From Bacteroides sp. UBA1317 (lineage in GTDB: Bacteria; Bacteroidota; Bacteroidia; Bacteroidales; Bacteroidaceae): 45,109 nucleotides of DNA. The stretch is taken from the NCBI GenBank assembly GCA_002307035.1, contig DBTL01000172.1, forward strand, positions 7,066-52,174, read 5' to 3'. Made by a program: the position numbers and the translations under genes. This document shows, piece after piece, positions 8,725 through 16,622 of the stretch (positions are counted from its first letter, which is position 1; every line of letters starts with the position of its first letter). Under the pieces are notes generated by a model. The model worked only from the letters and a program-made list of their open reading frames with translations. It had not been told where the DNA came from and made no database searches.

Positions 8725-11700
8725 ATGTTGAAAAAGTTTTTTTTGGGTATTAGTCTCTTTTTGGTCTTTGCCATTGTACCATCGGGTGTTTTGGCACAGA
8801 ATTTAAAGGTTTCAGGAGTCGTATCAGCGGATGGGTTGCCATTAGTTGGTGTAACAGTTAATGTAAAAGGAACAACTGTTGGGACAATTACTGATGTAGA
8901 TGGAAAATATGCACTGGATGTTCCTAAGTCTCAATCGATTATATTATATTCATTTATTGGATATAAGACAGAAGAACGTGTCGCTAACGCAAAAGTAATC
9001 AATGTTAATCTTGTTGAAGATACAAAAGTTCTTAGTGAAATTGTAATATTGGGTTATGGTGCCAATACTCGCAAACAAGACCTGTCTGCTTCGGTGGGAG
9101 TTATTAATAATACCGATAATTTGATCACACGTCCGGTAACCTCTACTGAAAGTATGCTTCAAGGTCAATTGGCTGGCGTTACGGTTAGTGCTGATGGTGG
9201 AGATCCTACCTCTACTCCTTCTATTGTGATTCGCGGACAAGGTTCACAAAACGGTGATAATGTGCTTTGGGTTGTTGATGGTGTGCCTGGTGCTCCTATT
9301 GCATCAATGAATGACATTGAATCCATTGTGGTATTGAAAGATGCTGCTTCTGCTGCTATTTATGGTGCACAATCCGGTGCGGGAGGGGTTATTTTGGTAA
9401 CAACCAAGAAAGCAAAAATAGGAGAACCTTCTCTTACTTATGATGCTATATTGGGCGTGCGGCAGGCAACTAATTTGCCACAATCGCTCACGGCTGAACA
9501 GGAAATAGAGATGCGTAAAACATCATATGCTAATGCGGGGCTTACGCTTCCTACCGGATGGGATACTACTGTCAATCCTTGGATTGCAACGACCCGTACC
9601 GACTGGATGGATGCTATTTTCCGGACGGCGCTTTATCAACGCCACAATGTGGCGTTGAATGTCGGTACAGATAATTTCAAACACCGCATTTCATTTGCTT
9701 ATGATGATGATGAGGGCACGTTGATCAATACTTATAATAAAGGACTCACAATGCGCTATAATAGTAGCTTCAAACTGAACAAGTGGGTGACAATCGGTGA
9801 GGACTTTGTTTGGAAGAATACTTCAAGTCAGGGTACAAATACTTCAAGTGCTTATTCAGGGGTTATTCTGTCGGCTCTTTATATGCCACGTAGTGCGACG
9901 GTTTATAATCCGTTGGATGGTTCTTACGGTGGAACTACAACCGAAGACCCTGACTATATAGCAACATATGGTTCTAATTTTTCGGATATTCACGGTGATG
10001 TGATTAATCCTGTGCGCACACTCGAAGCGGATGCAAACTATAATAAGACAAGTAATACGTGGTCAACGACCAGTCTTGAGATAGCTGATATTATCAAAGG
10101 GCTCAAATTCACAAGTCGATTTACTTATAATCTGGCAACCAATTATTATAAGAATTTTAGTCCGATACGTGATGAAGTGGGTAAGCCCGATACTTCGAAC
10201 AGTTTGGATGAATCGACTTATCGTTCCGATAGATGGAAGACGGAAAACACGCTGACATACGATCGCATATTCGGCGAGCATACGGTGAGCGGATTACTTT
10301 CTACTACTGCCGATCATTATGAGAAACGTGGCTTTAGTGTTTCGGGCTCTGGTTTCTCCGACGAAACGGAAACGTTACAATACTTGGCTTATGCAGGTTC
10401 TACTACGGCACAAGATTACTTGACCGGACCGGATGCTAATGTCTCGCTAATCTCTCGTTTGGGTTATTCTTTCAATGATCGGTATTTTGTTACCGCTTCG
10501 TGGCGTCGCGATTATGCAGGACGCCTGCCTGATGCAAACAATTATGGCGATTTCCCTGCTGCAACGGTGGCCTGGAAAATATCGAATGAAAAATTCTTTA
10601 AAAAGAGTGATCTTATTTCGCTTCTTAAATTTCGTGCATCATGGGGGCGTGTAGGTAATTTGAGTTCAATAGGATACAACTATAAATCGGCTTCTTTGGT
10701 TACAGATGAAAATACCGGAAATGATTCTGGTCAGTATGGGGTTACTGTAGGTGAGAAATGGGGCACGGCGGTTTATAATAATGTAGCGCTTAATCCTGAT
10801 CTAACTTGGGAGACTTCAGAACAGACCGATTTAGGATTGGATGTTGATATGTTCAAAAAACGTTTGTCTTTGTCTTTTGATTATTTTGAGAAACGTACGT
10901 TCAATTTGATACAGACGCAGACGATGGACTGGCCTTCTACAATTGGTATTGATGCCATGCTGGTCAATCAGGGAGAGGTCCGTAACCGTGGTTTTGAGGT
11001 GCAAGCCAATTGGTCCGATCGCATCAATAAGGACCTTTCTTACTTCATATCGGGTAATTTTTCTACATTGAAAAACTGGGTATCGGATATAGGAGTTAAA
11101 AACTCAGATGGTACTTCCGGTGTTTGGACGGGCGACGGTTCATTCCGTAACCTGCCGTATATGTATCAGACTGCGCAGGGTGAACCGCTTAACTCTTATT
11201 ATTTAATTAAGACAGATGGCATTTTTAAAACCGATGCGGAAGCGGCCGCTTATGTTGATGCGGATGGCGACCGAATTCAACCTGATGCTGTAGCTGGTGA
11301 TTTGAAATTCATAGATTACGATGGCGATGGTACCATCAATAGCTCTAAAGACCGTCAATATTGCGGGAGTGCAACTCCCAAAACCACATTTGCTTTTTCT
11401 CTTGGATTTACTTATAAAAAGATATCAATGAATGCCATGTTTCAAGGCGTAGGAGGTGCACAAGCTTTGAATGTGGCTAAATATATGACTTTGAGTGATG
11501 TGGAAGGTTCATTTAATCGTTCCAACGAAATACTTAATGCATGGAGTTCTACTAATACTTCATCCAATATCCCTCGTCTGTCAAAGTCTGATCCGAATGG
11601 AAATTTTGCCACTCCGTCAACTTGGTATTTGGAAGATGCTTCATATCTCCGTTTCAAAAATCTCACACTCTCTTATGATATGACGGACTTGCTCTATAAA

Positions 11701-11868
11701 TGTGATTATCTTAGTAAACGTAACAGCAACTTTTCTGTTTATGTTAGCGGAGAAAATTTGTACACTTTCACTAACTATTCAGGTATAGATCCTGAAAATG
11801 GAGGGTATGACGGAATGAAATATCCGGTATCACGTGTGTTTTCTTTAGGAGTAAAACTGACTTATTAA
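8725..11868 (+). CDS. SusC/RagA TonB-dependent outer-membrane receptor (second)
   Basis: This TonB-linked outer-membrane importer has 1047 residues from the preferred ATG at 8725, which opens a standard signal peptide (MLKKFFLGISLFLVFAIVPS). The frame can also start at 8704. There is no STN domain: the mature protein starts directly with the carboxypeptidase-regulatory-like domain (VSGVVSADGLPLVGVTVNVK). The plug follows (SEIVILGYGANTRKQDLSAS, VVDGVPGAPIASMNDIESI, VLKDAASAAIYGAQSGAGGV) and then the barrel, ending SRVFSLGVKLTY. It contains acidic DxDGDG stretches (DYDGDGTINSSKDRQ) that resemble surface Ca-binding loops of SusC proteins. Its partner SusD begins 31 bp downstream. It is clearly paralogous to the SusC at 16623, sharing for example EGTLINTY, DIHGDVINPVR and RRDYAGRLP. 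Substrate unknown. Confidence 0.95.
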   Translation: MLKKFFLGISLFLVFAIVPSGVLAQNLKVSGVVSADGLPLVGVTVNVKGTTVGTITDVDGKYALDVPKSQSIILYSFIGYKTEERVANAKVINVNLVEDTKVLSEIVILGYGANTRKQDLSASVGVINNTDNLITRPVTSTESMLQGQLAGVTVSADGGDPTSTPSIVIRGQGSQNGDNVLWVVDGVPGAPIASMNDIESIVVLKDAASAAIYGAQSGAGGVILVTTKKAKIGEPSLTYDAILGVRQATNLPQSLTAEQEIEMRKTSYANAGLTLPTGWDTTVNPWIATTRTDWMDAIFRTALYQRHNVALNVGTDNFKHRISFAYDDDEGTLINTYNKGLTMRYNSSFKLNKWVTIGEDFVWKNTSSQGTNTSSAYSGVILSALYMPRSATVYNPLDGSYGGTTTEDPDYIATYGSNFSDIHGDVINPVRTLEADANYNKTSNTWSTTSLEIADIIKGLKFTSRFTYNLATNYYKNFSPIRDEVGKPDTSNSLDESTYRSDRWKTENTLTYDRIFGEHTVSGLLSTTADHYEKRGFSVSGSGFSDETETLQYLAYAGSTTAQDYLTGPDANVSLISRLGYSFNDRYFVTASWRRDYAGRLPDANNYGDFPAATVAWKISNEKFFKKSDLISLLKFRASWGRVGNLSSIGYNYKSASLVTDENTGNDSGQYGVTVGEKWGTAVYNNVALNPDLTWETSEQTDLGLDVDMFKKRLSLSFDYFEKRTFNLIQTQTMDWPSTIGIDAMLVNQGEVRNRGFEVQANWSDRINKDLSYFISGNFSTLKNWVSDIGVKNSDGTSGVWTGDGSFRNLPYMYQTAQGEPLNSYYLIKTDGIFKTDAEAAAYVDADGDRIQPDAVAGDLKFIDYDGDGTINSSKDRQYCGSATPKTTFAFSLGFTYKKISMNAMFQGVGGAQALNVAKYMTLSDVEGSFNRSNEILNAWSSTNTSSNIPRLSKSDPNGNFATPSTWYLEDASYLRFKNLTLSYDMTDLLYKCDYLSKRNSNFSVYVSGENLYTFTNYSGIDPENGGYDGMKYPVSRVFSLGVKLTY

Positions 11869-11899
11869 CAAGCGATTATAAGTAATTAATAATATTATA

Positions 11900-13555
11900 A
11901 TGAGAAAGATTATGAAGATTAAAAGATATATATATGCTTTAGTCCTGTCGACACTGATGTTCAGTTCTTGTAGTGACTTTCTGGATGTCCAGTCCGAAGG
12001 GAGCTCTACTACAACATCTTATTTCCAGAATGATCAGCAGGCTATTGATGCTGTCACTGCTTTATATAAACCGCTCCATTCGGAAACCTCGTTTGGCCGT
12101 AATCTGTTTTGGGAACAAGGTGCTGCATGTGATGTGGTTTGGGGGCGTACTCGTAGTTTTAATACACTTGCTACGTTTGCCTATACAGGAGATGAAAGTC
12201 CGCTAAGTGCTAACTTTGATCTGTTCTATCAAATAATGGCACGCTCTAACTGGGTGATTCAACAACTTTTGAATAAACAAAGCTCCACTACTTTAACGGA
12301 TATTGAAACCCGCAGCTTGGGTGAGGCTTATTTCATGCGGGGTATGTCGCATTTCATGATTGCTTATCGTTACGGTACCAACAATCAAGGAGTACCTTTT
12401 GTCCGTTATGAAGATTATTCTGACGGGTACGATAACTCCATTCCTCCACAGCAGGCATCTGTGATGGATAATTATGAGTATATCATAGAAGATATGGACA
12501 ATGCAATCAAGTATCTTCCTAAGTTTGAGGATTATGCTGATGATGATAAAGGACGTGCACATCAGGCTGCTGCTGTGGCCTATAAAGCTAAGGTTTATGC
12601 TTATTGGGCGACTTGGGATACTACGCAATGGGCGAATGTGATTTCGATGGTGAATTCACTTGAGAACGATTACGATCGTGGCCTTGCTTCTTCACTTTCT
12701 GACTTTTTCTCTTCCGACTACACTAACTTTTGGAATGATGAGTACATTTGGTCTATTCCTTCTGAGGGTGGCTCAGAAGGTGGAGGAAGTGAATTCCCGG
12801 GTGTCGTTCTTGAGAATAAAGGATGGGGGTATTATAATGGCTGGGGACAGTTTAAACCTAGTTATGATATTTATGCTGAAATGGCGAAAGATGGTGCGGA
12901 AAATGATCGTTTGAAACGTTCTATTCTTGAATATAATCAAGAATTTCAGTTTTGGGGTGAATCTCGTAAGTTCTATTCTGCTTCAGATATTGAAGCTGGT
13001 TTCATGATAAATAAATATATGGATCCGTTTAAATATGCTGATGCTGATGAGGCTGGTTATGTGAACACCAGCGGAGATTGGCCGACGGCCCGCCTCAACT
13101 TTCCGATTATCCGCTTTGGCGAAATGCTATTGTTTCGTGCCGAAGCTTACTTGATGACCGATGAGACGGATAAAGCCAGGACTGATATTAATAGGATCCG
13201 TGTGCGTTCCAATCTGACCCCTTTGGCTGATACTTATACACCGACTATGGCTGATCTGTATCACGAACGGCGTTGTGAGCTGGCATTCGAATTTACCGAT
13301 CATCTTTTTGACCTGAAACGTTGGGATCGTTCTTCCAATACTATCATTAAAGCTTTGGCTGATGAAGAACTGAATGCGCATCCGCGTGTCCGCAAATACA
13401 GCGATCGTTCCAATCCGGAATCGACATTTCAGATTGCTGATTATGAGGATTATACGAGCAAGTCGGTTTATCAGTCTTATATGATGGTATTCCCTTATCC
13501 GTCTAATCAGATCACTAAATCTAATGGAAAGTTAACACAAAACGAGGAATATTAA
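11900..13555 (+). CDS. SusD/RagB-like outer-membrane lipoprotein (second)
   Basis: This is the glycan-binding lipoprotein partner of the SusC at 8725, with 551 residues. The lipoprotein signal ends at Cys24 (LVLSTLMFSSC). The N-terminal SusD-like region carries GRNLFWEQGAACDVVWGRTR and the helical repeats SLGEAYFMRGMSHFMIAYRY. The C-terminal part has the family signature FRAEAYLMTDETDKARTDIN and LYHERRCELAFEFTDHLFDL. The motif RNLFWEQGA is shared with the SusD at 19859, so the pair was duplicated together with its SusC. A strong stem-loop follows the stop at 13600-13635, before the next enzyme gene. An ATG at 11912 is an alternative start giving the same mature protein. Confidence 0.94.
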   Translation: MRKIMKIKRYIYALVLSTLMFSSCSDFLDVQSEGSSTTTSYFQNDQQAIDAVTALYKPLHSETSFGRNLFWEQGAACDVVWGRTRSFNTLATFAYTGDESPLSANFDLFYQIMARSNWVIQQLLNKQSSTTLTDIETRSLGEAYFMRGMSHFMIAYRYGTNNQGVPFVRYEDYSDGYDNSIPPQQASVMDNYEYIIEDMDNAIKYLPKFEDYADDDKGRAHQAAAVAYKAKVYAYWATWDTTQWANVISMVNSLENDYDRGLASSLSDFFSSDYTNFWNDEYIWSIPSEGGSEGGGSEFPGVVLENKGWGYYNGWGQFKPSYDIYAEMAKDGAENDRLKRSILEYNQEFQFWGESRKFYSASDIEAGFMINKYMDPFKYADADEAGYVNTSGDWPTARLNFPIIRFGEMLLFRAEAYLMTDETDKARTDINRIRVRSNLTPLADTYTPTMADLYHERRCELAFEFTDHLFDLKRWDRSSNTIIKALADEELNAHPRVRKYSDRSNPESTFQIADYEDYTSKSVYQSYMMVFPYPSNQITKSNGKLTQNEEY

Positions 13556-13599
13556 TCGCAAGAAAGAATTGAACTGAGTAATTTTTTCGATTTAAAGAG

Positions 13600-13635
13600 G
13601 CTATGCCGAGAGATTTAAAAATCTTTTGGCATAGC
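13600..13635 (+). terminator. Intercistronic stem-loop between susD2 and the PLC/phosphatase gene
   Basis: A 16-bp stem pairs 13600-13615 (GCTATGCCGAGAGATT) with 13620-13635 (AATCTTTTGGCATAGC), with two G-U pairs in RNA and a 4-base loop. Only a weak T run follows, so it may be a partial terminator or an RNA-stability element that lowers enzyme expression relative to susCD. Confidence 0.6.
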
Positions 13636-13663
13636 TTATTTGATAAAAAAACGAATTAAAATA

Positions 13664-15610
13664 ATGAAATTAAAAAAAATCATATCACAATGTGTCTTTG
13701 GCATACTCTTACTTATTACAGAATTGGCTATGGCACAATATCCCGTCAAGATTCATTCGCACAATGACTATACACGTACAATACCTTTCTATGAAGCGTA
13801 TTCACAGAAGATATATTCTATAGAGATAGATCTGTTTTATCGTAACGGCAAATTTTATGTTAGTCATGATGAAGCGGATATTGACAAGCAAAAAACGTTT
13901 GATGCGCTATATCTTGATCCATTGATTGCTCTTTATAGAATGAACAAGGGGAGGGTATGGGCTGATGCCGATCGCCCTCTGCAGCTGGTTATTGAAATAA
14001 AATCAAATGATACGAATACTTTTATGAATGCTTTGGTGGATATCTTCAAACTATATCCTGAGGTTTTCAATCCTGAAAAGAATCCGAATTCGGTTCGTAT
14101 TGTTATTACGGGTAAAGTTCCTTCTGCAGATAAATTCTCCCTCTATCCGTCTTATATTGGTTTCGATGGTGATTTGAATGATAAATATACGTCAGAAGAA
14201 CTGAAACAGATTGCCATGTTTAGTCTTGATTTCGGAAGTCTGTCGCATTGGAATGGTAAGGGATCGCTGGTGCAGGATGATAAGAAAAAGGTGACCTTAG
14301 CTATTAATAGAGCTCATGCTCAGGGTAAGCCTATCCGCTTCTGGGGAGCTCCTGACGGTATAACGGCGTGGGAAACTTTTTATTGGATGGGGGTAGATTA
14401 TATTAATACAGACCACGTAGAACAATGTGCGGAGTTTTTCAACGATTGGGAGAATAAGAATTATGTCATTTCCGCGAATAAGAAAACGGTTGAGACCGGA
14501 GTGACTAATACTGATCGTCTGGACAAAACAACCCATAATTTTTCGGGGTTTAAGAATGATAAGCTGCAACTTGCCCAGAGTGTAGCTACTTATACTCCTT
14601 CTTATCGGAATGATGGAGCAGACTTACCGGTAAAGAATGTCATTTTACTTATTGGAGATGGTATGGGGCTGGGACAAATTACAGCTGCCGACCGTGTAAA
14701 CAAAGGGCTTTCAATGCTCAATATGAGATATATGGGGCTGATAACGACCTCAGCTCTTGATGCTTTTACTACCGATTCTGCTGCATCTGGCAGTGCTCTT
14801 TCTTGTGGGCATTTGGTTTCCAATAGACATATCTGCATGAGTGATGACGGTAAACCTTACTCTTTAATTACCGATTTCTTTGTTGATAAGGGAAAGGCTT
14901 GTGGCGTTGTAACCTTAGGGAATGTAGCTGACGCTACTCCGGCGGTATTTTACGGACATAACGTGGAACGTGATAATTCTGATGCATTGACTCGTGATTT
15001 GTTGGATGGTAAGCTTACTCTGCTGGCGGGTAGTGGAATGGATGTTTTTACACACCGTCATGATGGTGTGAATCTTATTGAGCAATTAAAGGAGAAAGAA
15101 TATAGCTTTGTCACCAGTTTTAAAGATATCAATACCAAAGTCGGAAAGGAAATTTGTATTGATGAAGAGATGGGGAAAGCGGCAGAAGTTGGAAATCTTG
15201 ATTTGTTGGCACGCACTACTCACAATGCTATTCAAAAACTCGACCAAAGTAGTTCGAAAGGATTTTTCTTGATGGTTGAAGGTGCCAAGATTGATTATGC
15301 TGGTCACTCTCGTTGTCTGCCCGGATCAATTATGGAGACATTGAGTTTTGATATGGCAGTGGCTGAGGTTTTAAAATTTGCCGACCAAAATGGAGAAACA
15401 TTGGTCATCGTCACTGCGGATCATGAGACTGGAGGTCTGACACTTATAGACGGAGATAATGAAACGGGACGAGTGACAGCTTATTATGTTACTAATGACC
15501 ATACGCCTATCATGATTCCGGTACTGGTTTATGGTCCGCAAGCTCAAAAATTTATAGGCAAATATTATCACTATGAAATCCCGAGTAAAATTAAAACCTT
15601 GTTTCCCTAG
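13664..15610 (+). CDS. Fused PI-PLC/GDPD-like phosphodiesterase and alkaline phosphatase
   Basis: This is a secreted two-domain enzyme of 648 residues. The ATG at 13664 is preferred over the TTG at 13640 because it leads directly into a signal peptide (MKLKKIISQCVFGILLLITE). Residues about 26-265 form a PI-PLC/GDPD-superfamily TIM barrel. It has His31/His33 in KIHSHNDYTR, Glu54 and Asp56 in SIEIDLFYRNG and His68 in YVSHDEAD, with later strands QLVIEIKSND, RFWGAPD and DYINTDHVE. Residues about 320-648 form an alkaline phosphatase domain. It has the metal site LLIGDGMGLG, the nucleophile Ser372 in TTDSAASGSAL, KIDYAGHSR, TADHETGG and a final His in TNDHTPIM. The domain pair could cut a phosphodiester and then remove the exposed monoester phosphate. 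It follows susD2 after a stem-loop. The exact substrate is unknown. Confidence 0.88.
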   Translation: MKLKKIISQCVFGILLLITELAMAQYPVKIHSHNDYTRTIPFYEAYSQKIYSIEIDLFYRNGKFYVSHDEADIDKQKTFDALYLDPLIALYRMNKGRVWADADRPLQLVIEIKSNDTNTFMNALVDIFKLYPEVFNPEKNPNSVRIVITGKVPSADKFSLYPSYIGFDGDLNDKYTSEELKQIAMFSLDFGSLSHWNGKGSLVQDDKKKVTLAINRAHAQGKPIRFWGAPDGITAWETFYWMGVDYINTDHVEQCAEFFNDWENKNYVISANKKTVETGVTNTDRLDKTTHNFSGFKNDKLQLAQSVATYTPSYRNDGADLPVKNVILLIGDGMGLGQITAADRVNKGLSMLNMRYMGLITTSALDAFTTDSAASGSALSCGHLVSNRHICMSDDGKPYSLITDFFVDKGKACGVVTLGNVADATPAVFYGHNVERDNSDALTRDLLDGKLTLLAGSGMDVFTHRHDGVNLIEQLKEKEYSFVTSFKDINTKVGKEICIDEEMGKAAEVGNLDLLARTTHNAIQKLDQSSSKGFFLMVEGAKIDYAGHSRCLPGSIMETLSFDMAVAEVLKFADQNGETLVIVTADHETGGLTLIDGDNETGRVTAYYVTNDHTPIMIPVLVYGPQAQKFIGKYYHYEIPSKIKTLFP

Positions 15611-15701
15611 TAATGCCAGATTATAATGTGAGATTCATTTGTTGATAGTTTACTTTTATACTCTTTTGTGACAATAACGGTTAGATTAGTGTGATGTCTC
15701 A

Positions 15702-15973
15702 GATGAATCGATTGTGGAACAATTTAGCGAAAATGGCTATTATCGATTCTTCTGTGACAACACGACTTTTTTTAAGGAACGACTAAATACTTATCAGCAA
15801 AAGTGAAAACCTTCACGGACAAAAAAATAAATGAATGGGTCAACGAATTTGTTGTAAAAACAAAAACAATTTTAGAGTCTACAGAATTGGCGATCCAGGA
15901 GATCTCTTTTTCTCTGAATTTTTCTGATGTTTCTTCTTTTAGTGATTTTCTTTTTTGCAGTTACCACACCTAA
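15702..15973 (+). pseudogene. Remnant of an AraC-family regulator (HTH domain)
   Basis: Reading codons from 15776 gives GTTKYLSAKVKTFTDKKINE and then WVNEFVVKTKTILESTELAI and QEISFSLNFSDVSSFSDFLF. This matches the C-terminal double helix-turn-helix of Bacteroidota AraC regulators (typically LCVTPKYLS...INEWI...LL..T.LSIQEIS..LNFSD.S.F..FFK). The upstream stretch DESIVEQFSENGYYRFFCD reads in another frame from about 15702, so there is at least one frameshift near 15760-15776. The usual final helix (K..TG.SP..YR) is missing: the frame ends at a TAA at 15971, where transposase-like sequence takes over. It is therefore a dead gene, possibly a former regulator of the neighbouring Sus operons. Confidence 0.7.
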
Positions 15974-15979
15974 TAAGGA

Positions 15980-16285
15980 AAATCTATCGGCAAAAATACA
16001 TATTTTACCGCACAGCCGCTTTATGCTCAACTATTAAAATTGACCGACAGCCAGAAATAGCAAAGAGTGCCTTATAACATTCATTTCACATAGGCAGCAA
16101 CTCACGATCATGTCATGCTTGTTAAACTAAAGCTGACATGTGGGGCATTCATGGCCATGGATAGGGCATATATCGACTATAAGGTCTTTCAAGAATTTGT
16201 GCTAAGCGATCTGACTATAATTAATCTGTATTTTGTAGGTGATATTGCCTTGTTTAAAAGGTTTCTGAATATATTTTTGTGTTAA
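15980..16285 (+). pseudogene. Internally deleted IS4-type transposase remnant
   Basis: One frame gives SIGKNTYFTAQPLYAQLLKL and then TDSQK before a TAG at 16058-16060, resembling the start of IS4-type transposases of Bacteroides (GKNTYFTGQP.F.QLL-like). After a gap, a frame from 16082 with a TAG at 16091 gives ATHDHVMLVKLKLTCGAFMA and MDRAYIDYKVFQEFVLSDL. This resembles the DDE-domain core with its D-R-x-Y-I/V-D-Y segment, and it ends at a TAA at 16283. Most of the central part and the C-terminus are missing. Family assignment is by eye from the MDRAYIDY segment and the N-terminal motif. No terminal inverted repeats or target duplication could be identified. Confidence 0.6.
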
Positions 16286-16622
16286 TCCTATCTTAGATTT
16301 GCTTTTAGTTTAAATATCATCTTTTGTGATTTACGTGAAATGAAGATATAAATACGTGAAAAGAGTAATTTGTCATTTGTGAAGCACCTATATTTATCGC
16401 AGAAAGTTACTCATAGTGTTATTTTGCATTATTAATTAATGGAACTATGTGTTTTTGAATCTAATTATTGAAAAGCTCTTTATTATCTGCAAGTATCTTG
16501 CAAATAAGATTCTCAGTGAGCAAAAAGGATATGTCTTTTTATGCTCAATTAAACCCAATTATTAAACAATTAGACGATTCGTCTTAAATCTCTTTTTAGA
16601 AATTAAAAAAAAACGAAATGCG

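Larger units (their letters stand above)
15611..16622. other. 1-kb non-coding region with decayed genes between the second and third Sus units
   Basis: No intact gene lies here. The first 90 bp after the phosphatase stop show nothing clear. About 15702-15973 reads as a broken AraC regulator and about 15980-16285 as a broken IS4-type transposase, both listed separately. The last 340 bp are an AT-rich leader of the third susC, with an inverted repeat TGCAAG-TAT-CTTGCA at 16488-16502 but no convincing full promoter. Confidence 0.6.

Noticed and set aside
9061..9420. Repeated plug and barrel motifs shared by the SusC genes
   Set aside because: These are conserved protein-family motifs in paralogues, not DNA repeats or a CRISPR array; no regularly spaced repeats were seen anywhere in the window.
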